A stretch of DNA of 64,000 nucleotides. Origin: Odontesthes bonariensis (taxonomy: Eukaryota > Chordata > Actinopteri > Atheriniformes > Atherinopsidae). Location of the stretch: assembly GCF_027942865.1 (NCBI RefSeq), contig NC_134515.1, positions 19,552,227 through 19,616,226 on the forward strand, written 5' to 3'. The notes beneath the pieces were generated by a model, which worked only from the letters and a program-made list of their open reading frames with translations, was not told the DNA's origin and ran no database searches. Positions 1 to 14,462 of the stretch are shown here, one piece after another (position 1 is the first letter of the stretch; each line of letters begins with the position of its first letter). A program made the translations under genes and the position numbers.

Positions 1-1733
<1,733 letters not shown>

Positions 1734-4700
1734 AGGTGTGTCCTGGCACACAGAATGATCTGAGCTCCACCGGCTCTCAAGAGAATCAGTACAACCTGAT
1801 TAAAGACCGATATGCTGGCTGTGAGATCATCATGGGAAACCTGGAGATCACTCAGATTGAGAGTAACTGGGACTTCTCCTTCCTCAAGGTTAACATCCTC
1901 CTTCTTTATTCACCCTTAAACCAGTTTAGTTGGACAATATTTTCTACTGAACCATAAAAGTAACTTAGATCAAATAAAAATAAAAAAAGCCCTGCTGTTT
2001 CATTTATGAAGCAATACTTCTGTATTTTCTTCCTTTCAGACAATCCGAGAGGTGACCGGCTACGTCCTTATTGCCATGAACCATTTTCAGGAGATTCCCT
2101 TGGGCCAACTACGGGTCATCAGAGGAAACAGTCTGTATGAAAGACGTTTTGCCCTCTCAGTTTTCTTTAACTACCCCAAGGATGGCTCCAATGGCCTGCG
2201 GCAGCTGGGGCTCGCTAATTTGACAGGTAAATGAGAGGAGAGATTTTACAGCCAGTGAAAACTGGAAGACGAAAATTAAAGGTGCAAAAGAAAATATTCA
2301 CTGGGACATGAAGGATCATCAATATTATTTGAAAACTTAAGAACACACATCCACACACACTGCAGACACCCCTTGATATTGGACTTTTTAACTCTAGACT
2401 GAGGCGGCTGCAGTAACCCCTGCTGATAGAATCTCCTTTCTGTTTTCTCTTATATTGTCTCTCATTTATTTACAGAGATTCTGGAGGGAGGAGTGAAGAT
2501 TATCAATAACAAATATCTCAGTTATGGCCCCTGGATCTTCTGGCAGGATATTATACGGGACAACAGCGCTCCTATTGACGTCCAGTACAACGGAGAGAGA
2601 GGTATTATTTGAACTATTTGGACCGGACTTTTTTCTCGTATTCCCAATTATATCTAGATTATTTCTTTATTTCTCAACGACCTGTCTTTTTGCCTCTTCC
2701 CCTCGTTCTATCAGGCCCATGCCACAAATCTTGTGGAGATTATTGCTGGGGTCCAAATGAGGACCAGTGTCAGATCTGTGAGTGCCCACATGCTATGTTT
2801 CTATTTTTGTCACTGATTTATTTCTCCCTCCACTACATTCACTTAAAAGAATGGCTCTATTTATGGACACATACACACAGAGAGACGCATGCACAAAGAC
2901 ATGCCTGCATTTAGGTGACCTCTGTTTGACCTTTTTCTCCTGTGTGTCTCAGTAACTAAGATCGTGTGCGCTCCCCAGTGTAATGGCCGCTGCTTTGGGA
3001 CAAGCCCCAGGGACTGCTGTCACATAGAGTGTGCAGCGGGATGCAAAGGCCCTCTAGATGTGGACTGTTTCGTAAGTTGCTGGGCCTCTACCTCTTTACA
3101 AGAATTAGATGGATGAATCAAGAGAAAGGCTCTGTTTGCACCATGTTATGTTGGTTCATAATTGTTCAGAACAAATAACACAAGGACATTCTATTCAGAC
3201 ATGTCTCCATAAAAGAAATGGAAACTTCGCTTGTTGGTCTCATTTGCTTCGACATTTTATTCTTTTGGAACAGAGCCAAAAGTCTTCAGGAATCTCAGAG
3301 TTGAAATTTCATATTTCACCCATTGATAAACTACAGCACAATCTAAGTGGGCTACAATTTTCCAAGCAGCCATATGGCATACTCAGTCTCTTGGATAATC
3401 ATCCAGCCTTTAAGTTTTTGCCATGATATCAATATGTGGTAATACAAGTATTAATAAGGTGTTGTTTTAATAGGGGATCTAAATGCAAGAAACAAAGATG
3501 TGTTTGGTCCAAAAATCCCACGCAAGGGACATGCGCAAGGTAGCCATTATCAAAGCAAACAACAGACAAGGAGCCGTCAAAAACACTGGAAAACAATAGA
3601 AAAACAAAACAGTGGTGAGAAAGCTAGACTATAAAAGAAGTTTTTTTTCTTTTTTTATCTGGGGTGGGCAATAATCAACTGGTTTAACACTGACCGGTAA
3701 GTGAAACACTACTTTCACAAGAATAAAACATCTAAAAGTAAAACAGTCACAGACCAAAACCGCCAAACCTTGACAGTGAATACGTAGCTTGGTCTCATGA
3801 AAACACGTTATTAACACACCGTGTCATGTTGTGTGTCATTACGAAATCTATATTTTTTTTTGCATGGCATCTACTTTTAAGGGATTTCACCCTGCCTTGT
3901 ACTTTTGCCCCAACTCTAACCGTGCAGTATAAGACTCAGAAAGCTTGGAATGTGTATAAATGACATGTAAAAAGGGCCAGAAATGTTGTGCTTCTTATAT
4001 GCAATGCCATGAGATGTACAGCAGCATTTTCAAAACTTTTTGGGTCACCAATTGATGTGGAGTTAGCGGTTAGAAAAGCAACACACTGAAATTAGTCCAT
4101 GTGAATATGATACTTCATGGCCTCAGACCGTAAAACCTTGGGTGTTGCAATAGGAAATTACTTAAAAAGTGCCCCTATTCCTCTGTTTCTGTGAGGATGA
4201 AGTAAGGACAGCAGCACTTTGAGCAAAATGCTGACTTTTAGAATGCTAACGTATACAAAATGCTGACATTTAGTTGGTATCTTTCCGTTCTTAGTCAATC
4301 ATGTTGGCATGATAACATTATCTTATTAACACCAAACACAAAGAACAGAATATGTTGATAAAAATACATAGAAAGAAACATTTTTCGTCATTATTCATCC
4401 CGAGTTAAACATTGCCACAGTGCATTAAATTCGATGTTTAAAGGTTCTACTTAGAATATGGTGGTAATTTATATAGGTTCAAACAATAATGTGTTCTGAA
4501 AGTGTTGGCGTTGTGGCTTTATGGGATATTGAATTACTCTCTTTTGAGATGTAATCCTGACCTCTGTGTTCCCTGTTTTTTGGTAACCTTCATGTTGAGG
4601 CAAGTGAGTAATCTGGCAAAGTGGATCTAAGAGGTCATAGCCTCCTGTTGGCCTTTTTTTCCCCCTTTTGTGTGTTATACTGCTTTCTGTGCATTCTAGA

Positions 4701-7700
4701 GGTCTGCATCTTTGGCCTGGTGTTAGTTTGGAAAGATAAACAGGCATATACTGTGAATAGATTACGTTGTACCTTTGATATAAATTGTGTATACTGTATA
4801 ATGGGCTTCAGCTGCCATAGGTGTGAAACATGTGATGTCAGAGTTTTCAAAGTCAGTATTTAATTTGATATGCAAAATACTCAAATAGAATTGTCAGTGT
4901 TTGAGTGTATGTGTGTGTGTGTGTACCTGTAAAGGCATGTCGTCATTTCAACGACTCCGGAGCCTGTGTGTCCCAGTGTCCCCAGACTCTCATCTACAAC
5001 AAGCAGACATTTCAAATGGAGACCAACCCTAATGCCAAGTACCAGTATGGATCAATCTGTGTTTCTCAGTGCCCAAGTACGTAGTCAGTATGTGAAGCAC
5101 TGTTATTTGGTATCATACCAGATATTAATGCAGATATGTGTTTTGAGGTTTAACATAAGGCTACATTGCAAGTGGTTCCTCTGTTTTGTGTTATCTCTTT
5201 TTCTTCCCGTCTGTAGTTAATTTCGTGGTGGACGGCAGCTCCTGCGTTAGTGTATGTCCTCTAGACAAGATGGAAGTAGAGAGAGAAGGCCACAGGCAGT
5301 GTGAACTCTGCAGTGGGTTCTGCCCAAAAGGTTGACATTAAAGTACACTTTCCACCTCTCACCACATACATTATCTGTCAGTCGTCAAAGGAAATGATGT
5401 GTTTTGGTCATTCCTGTAGTGTGTGAAGGCACTGGTGCTGAACACAGACAGACCGTGGACTCCAGCAACATCGACAGCTTCATCAACTGTACGAAGATCC
5501 AGGGCAGCCTTCACTTCCTGGTCACGGGGATTCTTGGGTAATCATCTGCATAAGTTGCAGTGTCAGAGCACAATGTTGGACAGCATGCATGTTCATATTG
5601 TGTTTCTTCTTTTCACAGAGATGACTTTAAAAACATCCCGCCCCTTTATGCCAAGCAATTGGACGTGTTCCGCACCGTGAGCGAGATAACAGGTTTGTAT
5701 ATTCTACAGTAAGCATTTTCTTTTAAGTTAATCTGTAATGATACATAATAATTGTGTTAATTATTGGTTTGATATGTTTTATTTCTTATTTACATTATTA
5801 AAATGTTAGAGTCAGTATGAGAATGACTTTCTCTCCTCTCGAGAAGCATGACTTTTAATTCATCTTTCTATGCAGTTATGGCAAAGATATTAAAGCTGTT
5901 TGTGGAGACCTTTTTTTTTTTAGGGGGTTTATGTAAAGTGCTTATGAGTAGTCAGTGTCTTACCTGCAGTAAATGGCAGTCTGAGCATTCTCAGTCTGAA
6001 AAATATGAGAGGAATCTTGATGGAAGAGCAAAGCTACTCAAAAAGAACCCACAGAGGCAATTCATATGGTTCAAATGAATGCTAGATATCGTGAATTTTA
6101 GACTGGGTCACTTTTGCACTAGGCAGTTGTTTACTATTTTCTCAAATGAAATAGCTCTGTGTTGCTCCACGTCATTGCATGCACAATGGATGACTAATAT
6201 ATCCTGTAGCTGATCAACAGTGACTCACAATTCCTCGGCCTGTTCCGAAAATACCAGCGATGAGACAGTAGAAATGAGAGAAAAGACTGGAAAAGCACAG
6301 ATAATTACTACCCAGCAGTAAGCTATCCAACATGTCTGACACATCGCCTGATATACTCAAATGATCAGCAGCAGGGTGTCAGGGGAAACATTTTGTCAAT
6401 TGGATTTTCTCTTTATAGGGGCATACAATCATTTACTCACAAAAATAAGTTGGGATAAAAAGCCTTTCACCATCCCAAGAAATGAAAAGACATTACACAC
6501 TGTGAGCAGCAAACATACACAAACCTCTAGGATTAACATTCAGTTTCAAATGGGAATTAAAGACTGTTGTGTCTGTTCGATTTAAAGAACGGGGGTTGAG
6601 AAAAGTCTGATTTTCAGAACGCATATTTGTATAAACGTATAATGGCACAAACACATACTATTACTGACCCCTTGAGAAACAGAGGTTTTGAGGCACATTG
6701 GGTTATGAAACGCATGTATTAGTCTGTGAGGTCTTAAATGCCCATGGCGTATTCCAGCATAGAAATCCATATCCCATATGGTCTGGGTCTGTTTCGATGC
6801 TTAATACTGATGATACTGATGAACCCTAAAAGGAGGATCACACGACATCTGTCCATGAGCTGTAAAATGCTGGAAATACTTCATTTCTTGGCTCTGGAAA
6901 TTGTCATTAGCCATGTGTTGTGTGTACGTTGTCATATGGGTTCCTGTTTTAATACTATAACTTCGTCTCATTCTCAGATATTCTAAACATCCAGTCATGG
7001 CCCAAAGAGCTGAATGACCTGTCTGTTTTTTCAAGCCTCGCCACTATTCAAGGACGGTCGCTCTACAAGTAAGGCTGATTGCATTCAGTGACAGGAATTT
7101 AATCTGATTAAACAAATATTCTGTAAACAAGAACATCAGCAATCAAGGTCATTATGATCAAATCTTCTTGAGACAGATGACCAATCTGATGAATGTGGTT
7201 CTATGCACCTGTTCAAATTCTCCGGCTGGTTCTGAGGTTTCCTTCCCAAACTGATGGTGTATCTTCCTGTGTGGATTGTAAATTGCGTTGCATTACAATT
7301 TGTCATTTCTGTCATTTTGCTTGCTTCATACCCTCCTGAATGTCTGCTCAGTTTTGTAAGCCCCTCTGTGTGTTAGCAGCTCATGACATATCCTCGCATT
7401 GCTGCGACCGCTGTGAACAGGTTGGAATTTTTTTATGTGAGATTCCCATCACTGACCTGCAAACAACAGCATGCAATCACATGGCCAACCGAAATTGGGA
7501 GTGCCGATAGAAACCATTAAATGTTCCTCCAGTTAACTTTGTTATGTTTGAATTCCCCTACCCTCAAACAAAAGGAGCTTCTCTCTGATGGTGATGCGCA
7601 TCCCCACTCTTACCTCACTGGGTCTGCGCTCTCTCCGCGAGATCAGTGACGGCAGCGTGTACATCAGTCAGAACGCCAACCTTTGTTATCACCACACCGT

Positions 7701-10700
7701 CAACTGGACGCGGCTGTTCAGAGGCCGCAGGGTTCGAGTCAGCAATCTCAACAACAACAGGCAGTTGGCAGAGTGCGGTGAGGAAAGCCTCTGCTGTAAT
7801 GCAGTGAAATGTTAAAGTTGTTACTCCTCTAACTAATTGTGAAATATCGTAATTGAGGGACGAGCACAAATGGCCTTGTTTAGCTGCAGCAGGTTCCTGA
7901 TGCTCCTCTATGGTTGTGTGTGCAGTTGCAGAGGGCCGTGTGTGTGACCCACTGTGTTCAGACTCGGGCTGTTGGGGCTCAGGCCCTGACCAGTGTCTTT
8001 CCTGTAGGAACTACAGCCGCGATGGCACATGCGTGGGCAGCTGTAGCTTTCTCTCGGGGTCGGTAATTATGAGTTGACATTCAAGTGGTTGATGTTGTTG
8101 TCCTTTTATGTTATGTCTAATTTTGTTTATCGTCTCTGCAGATCTCCAAGGGAATTTGCAGGTTCTGATGGTGAGTGTGTTGCCTGTCATCCAGAATGCA
8201 AGCCTCAGAGGGGGAAAGTCAGCTGCACGGGACCGGTAATCACTTGCTTTCATTATACAGGAACTTTGTTGCGTTTGGCTTTTTTTTTTACCTACTTATG
8301 GCATTACTTCACAAATACTTGTACAAATTTGACCCCTGAAAGAACCTTTTTACCCCTTTTTTTCTTTGTCTAATGTTACCATTTTAAATCTCTTTAAAAC
8401 GTGTTCCCATACACTCTAACTTATAACCCAGATGAGAGAATAAAGTCTTCCCACTTCTGAACTCAAACTTCAAAAAGTAATACTATATATACTGTCAAGA
8501 CACGAGATGCTTTGTGAATGAAAACTTAAGTAAAAGCAATCTCATTTGTGGAATGGAAAGTATTCTGTATTTTTTTCATTTTTAATTTCCATCACTTTGT
8601 GCCCATTTGGCTAGAAATCATACTGCTTGTGTCAAGCAGGATGCCTTGTTTCACTGCTGGCTCGATCTGCCCAGTAGTCCATCTCACTGTCCTTTTGTGT
8701 CTCCTCTAGGGTGCAGATGAATGCGTTGCTTGTGCCAATCTTAGAGATGGTCCTTACTGCATGTCCTCCTGTCCAACTGGAGTAAATGATGGACAGAAAG
8801 GGCTGATTTTCAAATATCCCAACAGGGAGGGTCACTGTGAACCGTGTCACCCCAATTGCACACAGGGGTAAGACTCAACGTATATTTATGTGTATTCTAG
8901 CGTCACAATTACTGAATTCATGAATGTTTGAGATCACTACTGTATGCGTTTCAGATGCTTCGGCCCAGGATTAAATGACTGTTTAGAGACAGCGCGACTG
9001 GCAGTTAGTAGGTGAGTGTTTCCCTCTGCTGGTGAAAACTGACACTGCAGTGTTATTTGTGTGATCCTCCACAGTCCAATGTTAGACGCACACTCTATCC
9101 TCATTTTTTAGGTTCATGGTTGTAACTTAGAGGTCCATTAGAATGAAGTTAGCTATGTCATTTTTTTTTTATAAAAAAAAAAAGAAAGCTCCTGTAGCAC
9201 CTCTTTCTAATCTTAAATACCCTTTCATAAAAAGGTGTAATTCCTATTCTGTTTCTACAGCTCTATTAGACAGCTTTAATAGAGCTGTGTCAGGCAATGC
9301 TAATAACACATTCAGTGGAGTTTAGGTTGTCCCCATACTACAAAAGGCAAAAACACAGCAACCCGCACCCGAGGCTCAAGTCATTCGTCAAACTTGTGCC
9401 TCCTCTTCTCTTCATCGCCTCACTCCTTCGGCAAATTTAAAATGACAGCTCCGAAGTCCTCATGTCTCAGTTCAAAATGTCCTCATATCTGTTTTCACCT
9501 CCTTAAAATGTTTATAATCAGCATTGATCGTCCCCCAGCATGCTCAGCATACAGTATCCAAGTTTCAGTAAAAGTACTCATGTGGAGCAAACATCTGGAT
9601 TTTCAGTTCCTTAAGTGCTGCTCATAGTGATGACGCGTTCAGGAGGTGAAGCCCTGACAGCCACTGAGATGTTTAAAGTGTCTTCTGGGACAGAGAGGGA
9701 CATCCTTGGAAGCTGTCCTGAGGCTGTGTAACTTGGAACCGCAGACTTTTACAAAGAAATCCACGCAACACAATGAGGGAACAGGAAAGGACCCAAAAAG
9801 CATCATATGACCTCCACAAATTCTTACACAACTAATAGAAAAAAGAGAGAATACATTTTAACAAAACATTGTATCTCTGAACCTCTCGATATCTTTTTCA
9901 AACGTTGTCATTTCTTTGGGGACATTAGTTGCAATCAAACTGTAGAAAGCCTGATTTAAAACATGAAAGTGTAAAAAAAAAACCTGAAACTCGGGGGGTT
10001 GGGTTTCTGCTGAAGTTTGTCTTCAACTTTTTTAGTTTTTTCAACTTGCATCTTTGCTTCACTCTGCAGCGGTCAGATCACAGGTGTAGCTTTAGGGGTC
10101 CCAGCCGGCCTGATTTTCTGCCTGGTGCTGTTTTTCCTGGGAGTGCTGTACCATCGAGGCCTGGCCATCCGTCACAAGAGAGCCATGAGGAGATATCTGG
10201 AGAGTGGGGAGGTGAGACTTCAGAGACCATACGACTTTATGAACTGCCTTTGATTATTATGGCCACACGCATTTGTTCTCGCTGAGCCAGGAGTCAGCCA
10301 GGAGTAATTGTTCTGTTTTTGGCAGAGCTTTGAGCCCCTGGGTCCTGGAGAGAAAGGCACGAAGGTTCATGCTCGTATTTTGAGAGCCTCTGAGCTGAAA
10401 AAAGTCAAGGTGCTTGGCTTTGGTGTTTTTGGCACAGTGCACAAGGTATTGATTACTTCCTTTTGATAAACGTTTAGTGTTTATCCACTCATTTGTGTGC
10501 TATTACTGTATTCTTAAACAAGATTTGTGTTAAAGGGCTTTTGGACTCCAGAGGGAGAGACGGTAAAGATCCCTGTTGCCATTAAGACCATCCAGGACAG
10601 CTCAGGCCGACAGACCTTTACCGAGATCACTGATGTGAGTGTTCTGGGTTTTATTTATTCATTTAGTATCAGTTATACCAGTTAATGTGACGTAATAAAA

Positions 10701-13700
10701 AATGCACAATTACACAACCCTATTTTATCATTTTTCAGCATATGCTGTCCATGGGCAGCCTGGATCATCCCTACATAGTGAGGCTGCTGGGTATTTGTCC
10801 AGGTGCCAGTCTGCAGCTGGTGACCCAGGTCAGTTCTCAGGGCTCCTTACTGGAACACATCAGGCAGCATAAGAACAGCCTGGACCCACAGCGCCTCCTC
10901 AACTGGTGTGTGCAGGTCGCTAAGGTGAGTACAGCTGCAATTCTGTTAAGCAACTTAATGTCACAAACAAGCTGCCAATGGTGTATGTGGAGTTCATGTG
11001 TTTGTATCTCAGGGTATGTTCTATCTAGAGGAGCACTGCATGGTCCATAGGAATCTGGCTGCCCGCAACATTTTGCTGAAGAACGCCTTTCAGGTCCAGA
11101 TCTCCGACTATGGTGTGGCAGACCTCCTTTATCCCGATGACAAGAAATACGTCTACACAGACACAAAGGTTGCTGAGACACGCTCTGTCTCAAATCAATG
11201 ATAAACAGTTTTCAAGCTCAAACTAATCAGGCCGACCCAAACTGCCTGTCTGCAATTTTTCTCCTCATTCAGACACCCATAAAATGGATGGCACTTGAAA
11301 GCATCTTGTTTCGAAGATATACTCACCAAAGTGACGTTTGGAGTTATGGTGAGTGGCTTTGTGAGCATGTGTAGCTGTTATCTGTAAATTAGTTTTTTTG
11401 CCACGAGCGTTTAAATGTCTCCCTTCCTGGACAGGGGTGACGGTGTGGGAGATGATGTCATTTGGGGCGGAGCCCTATGCATTCGTGCAGCCGCAGGAAG
11501 TGCCAAGTCTGCTGGAGAAGGGCGAACGTCTGTCGCAGCCTCACATCTGCACTATAGATGTCTACATGGTGATGGTTAAATGTGGGTCAAAACAGCTCAC
11601 CCAGCCACACACAAACGCATTCAAACGCTCTCTCTATTAGGTGCAAACACCAACTGTATGTGTGTAACCATTAAACATTTTCTGTCAAGGCTGGATGATT
11701 GATGAAAACATAAGGCCAACCTTCAAAGAGCTGGCAAGTGACTTTACTCGGATGGCAAGAGACCCACCCAGATACCTTGTCATCAAGGTGGGAATGCTCA
11801 TGGTCACTTGTTCTCAGCTTTATGTTTTAGCTCTGGTTTGACACCTTAACCCTGCTCTTCAATGTCTCTGTGCAGCTGGAAGGAGAAAGCGCTGCTGCGG
11901 GCGAAATCCATCGAAGAGAGTCAGAGCGAGGACTGTTGGATGCAGATTTAGAAGACCCAGATGAAGAGGGACTAGAGGATGGCTTTGCTACGCCTCCTCT
12001 TCAGCACTCTCCGTCTTGGAGTCTGTCTCGTTCACTGATTAATTCATACAGGGTAATATAAACGTGTCTTTAAGTTGATAGATCGGCTGGTTTTGGACCA
12101 CTGTCACTGAATCAGTGCCAAACCCATCGACGCATAATGTGTTGTCTGATTTGCAGACTGGCGCATCTCAGGCAGCACCAGCTGGATACCTGCCAATGAC
12201 CCCCAGCCCTGCGGAAAGCATCCGCCAGGTGTGACAAACACACAAATGTTCACACAAATTCATGCCAACCTACACCTTCCTACCAGCTTATTTGAGTAGA
12301 TGTTTTTAACTTTAACTCTTAGCGCCATGCTTATTAGCAGAATACTCTATTGCATAGCATTGCTAGTGGGTCATTACCTCATGAACTAACACAATAAAAT
12401 GAGCCACTGTTGTAGCTACTGACTTTAATTTTTTGTCTCAGCTGTGGTTTCACAGGTCTCGTCTGAGCTCAGTGCGGACACTGCCCGAGAGGTCAGAGGT
12501 CAGAGGGAATAGCAGGGAGGCAGAAATGCGTGAGGAAGGCTTGCGGACTGGGAGCCTTCACAGGACTAAGTTTTGCTCTGATAGGAGTAACCCTCGTGTG
12601 CCCATCAGCCGACACAGAAAGCTTTCCACAGCCTCAAGTCCGTCCTCTTACAAGGCGTGGACGGCAGAGGAGGAGGAGGAGGTGGACAGCTATGGCTATG
12701 TCCTGCCTGGGTCACCTGGTACACCAGAAAGAGGTAAATTACATGCAGCACAACAAGAGAGTGCAAACTTCTCCTGCTATATGTGGTTGGTTTGTTGCTG
12801 TATGTTGGGATTGCAGCAACTGAATGATGGGGTGACAGAAATGTAAAACTGCCTAATTGAGATTTCTTCCTCTTCTCTCTTTCTTCTTGTCTTCCCGGCT
12901 AACAGTCTCCAGAATATCTTGTTCTGGCCGAAGGAACTCAAGACTAAAGAATAATCTGGTTCCCATGGTGACAAACCCCTCCCAGGAATATGAGACCATG
13001 ATCACAGAGTCTAGTGTTCTTCCCTGCTCGACCAGTAGCATATCGTTACAGGGCGACGACACTGCAGTGGCACTTAGTCATACAGCGTCCCCCTTAACCT
13101 CTCCAACACTCAGGGCTCTGTCACCCACAGAGGACAAAGCACTCGAGGAAACTCCAATCTCAGCTGTAAGATGCAATCAAGTACCCGAGGTCTGTGAAGT
13201 AGCTGTGGCAGAACAAAGAGACTCAATAGACAAACATCAGTTCACCAGTGAGATCAAAACTGTGGATGACCAAGCGGAAACAGCCCAAGGGATTTTCAGG
13301 TATGAATATATGGATATCAGGCGTTCTGACTCCTCAGAGGAAGGTGACCCTGAACGTAAGGGAAGTGGGATTCAAACATCTGCAACGGGTGCAACGGAGA
13401 CCGAGGATACACACCAAATAGCGAGGGTGTTGACAAAGGCGCATGAGGGGGAAGAAGAAACTAAGAAATGCCACAACACAGATAAACAAACCACTCTGCA
13501 TGGGGATCTGAGCAGTACAGACATGACTGAGCCAGATGCGCTGACAGCTGGAGTAGCAAACGTGGAGGAGTATGAGGAGATGACCGGGTTTGGAGTGGTG
13601 CCTGAAAAGTGGGAGCACACAGAATATGAGAACCTCCCAGTGAAGGGGAGGGCTGCTCCTGAGGAGATGGGCAGAGGCAGGTGTGCAGGGATCGGGGAAT

Positions 13701-13810
13701 ACATCAAGGTTTGTGCTGGCATGGGAGAGCCTGGCAGCAACACATCATTTGACAACCCAGACTACTGGCATAGCAGGCTGTTCCTCAAGGCAGATGCTGT
13801 ACTCACCTGA
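1734..13810 (+). CDS. erbb3: ErbB3 receptor pseudokinase, exons 2-28 (5' partial)
   Basis: Neuregulin receptor of the EGFR family. It acts at the plasma membrane as the weakly active or inactive partner of ErbB2 and recruits PI3-kinase. Exons: 1734-1888, 2040-2226, 2476-2601, 2715-2777, 2953-3071, 4935-5076, 5217-5330, 5420-5537, 5619-5692, 6978-7068, 7575-7777, 7926-8058, 8142-8235, 8710-8867, 8955-9011, 10070-10211, 10326-10445, 10536-10634, 10739-10924, 11013-11168, 11273-11348, 11435-11581, 11690-11787, 11876-12052, 12157-12228, 12442-12733, 12906-13810. They join in frame to 1,433 residues plus a split first codon; exon lengths (187, 126, 119, 142, 114, 74, 91, 99, 186, 156, 76, 147, 98) are those I recall for EGFR/ERBB3. 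Only the signal-peptide exon is missing. The HRN motif and the end [12 protein letters not shown] identify ErbB3 rather than EGFR, ErbB2 or ErbB4. Teleosts may carry two copies (a/b); I cannot tell which this is. Confidence 0.96.
3072..4934 (+). other. erbb3 intron 6, no other feature seen
   Basis: A 1.86-kb GT-AG intron between the exon ending at DVDCF and the exon opening ACRHFN. It is AT-rich, with no repeat structure or coding potential that I can support. It ends in a short TG repeat (about 4904-4924) in place of a normal polypyrimidine tract. Confidence 0.8.
5693..6977 (+). other. erbb3 intron 10, no other feature seen
   Basis: A 1.28-kb GT-AG intron in L domain III. Short open frames here start and stop without splice or family support. 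No mobile element or RNA gene was recognised. Confidence 0.75.
9012..10069 (+). other. erbb3 intron 16, no other feature seen
   Basis: A 1.06-kb intron separating the last ectodomain exon from the transmembrane exon. Near 9260-9285 there is a short inverted repeat built around AGCTCTATTA/TAATAGAGCT. Nothing else stands out. Confidence 0.7.
10070..10211 (+). other. erbb3: erbb3 transmembrane exon
   Basis: A 142-bp exon encoding GQITGVALG, a hydrophobic segment rich in Leu, Val, Ile and Phe of about 23 residues, then the basic stop-transfer stretch RHKRAMRR. The end YLESGE enters the juxtamembrane segment. Length and position match the EGFR-family membrane exon. Confidence 0.92.
10326..11787 (+). 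other. erbb3: erbb3 pseudokinase-domain exons
   Basis: Seven exons encode the kinase fold. The glycine loop reads [10 protein letters not shown] and the VAIK lysine is kept. The alphaC position that holds Glu in EGFR is His (ITDHML), as in mammalian ErbB3. The catalytic loop reads HRNLAARN instead of HRDLAARN, so the catalytic-base Asp is Asn. The metal-binding motif reads DYG where family members normally have DFG. WMALESI and SDVWSYGVTVWE follow. The changes fit an allosteric activator rather than an active kinase; human ErbB3 keeps only weak ATP binding and autophosphorylation. Confidence 0.93.
11876..13810 (+). other. erbb3: erbb3 C-terminal signalling tail exons
   Basis: Four exons encode a tail of about 480 residues, longer than the human one as I recall it. 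Tyr-x-x-Met sites that would dock the PI3-kinase p85 subunit are visible: YLPM, YETM, YEYM and [12 protein letters not shown] and EYENLPV are further tyrosine sites. The last 905-bp exon ends with the conserved [12 protein letters not shown], whose NPDY is an Shc-type PTB site. I see four YxxM sites, fewer than the six usually cited for human ErbB3. Confidence 0.88.
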
Positions 13811-14255
13811 TGCTATGGACTGGGACAGAGACACAGTAACTGATGCAAGTGGTGGTTAATTAATATGAGTTTTAAAATGTTCTCCACATCTTCGGTTCCG
13901 TGCAGCCAAAAATCTTTGAAGAGTCACAGTATTAAAGGAAATACGTTTTTTTATGGTTCTTCACTGATTTTTGCAGAAAGTAATAATTTATGAAACCAAA
14001 TATTAGTCGGTACGAGGCCGTGAAATAATGGTTATTACATGTGGAGTATCTCAGTTTTCAGGGCATTTAAAGTTTGTTTGGCATTATTTGAAGACCCAGC
14101 GCTAAAATTGTGCAGTTTGCTGAAGTAGCACGAGATGACCCATTTTACAGCTCTTTTTGTACTTTTTATATTAACATGAATTATTACTTGATTTTGCAAA
14201 ATATCTGTTGTCCGTTGTCTTTGTGTGTTGTAAAATAAAAATAACTTTTTTTATA
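13811..14255 (+). other. erbb3: erbb3 3' UTR with poly(A) signal
   Basis: AT-rich sequence after the TGA at 13808-13810. A canonical AATAAA lies at 14234-14239 and is the best candidate polyadenylation signal. The first repeat of the intergenic island begins about 50 bp beyond the expected cleavage point. Confidence 0.7.
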
Positions 14256-14462
14256 TATTGAAAAAGACTCATAAACTGTTTTAATTTGTATTATTTTTTT
14301 CAATGATTTAAAGGCACAATGTGCGATTTTTATGTCATTTTGAAGTGTATTGCATACAAAAAACACCTATACATACCATAAGAGTGTGCAGAAATAATCC
14401 TACTGGCATGTCCTAACCAAAGTTTATACGCAGCATAGCTGAGTTTTACTGCAGAATTACGG

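Larger units (their letters stand above)
1734..9011 (+). other. erbb3: erbb3 ectodomain exons (domains I-IV)
   Basis: The region encodes the neuregulin-binding ectodomain. Receptor L domain I starts at VCPGTQNDL and continues through [13 protein letters not shown] furin-like Cys-rich domain II includes [11 protein letters not shown] and [13 protein letters not shown] domain III contains [17 protein letters not shown] and [13 protein letters not shown]. Cys-rich domain IV includes [16 protein letters not shown] and HPNCTQGCFGPG. Cysteine spacing looks intact and several N-x-S/T sites are visible. The acceptor before exon 7 (4935) follows a TG-rich tract with few pyrimidines, so it may be weak. 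The last ectodomain exon (8955-9011) is followed by a 1.06-kb intron before the membrane exon. Confidence 0.9.

Noticed and set aside
10326-11787. EGFR, ErbB2 or ErbB4 instead of ErbB3
   Set aside because: HRN catalytic loop, alphaC His and the [12 protein letters not shown] end occur together only in ErbB3.
13334-13755. Minus-strand frames of 94 and 127 codons opposite the last erbb3 exon
   Set aside because: Shadow frames of a Glu/Thr-rich coding exon; no promoter, splice sites or known domain.
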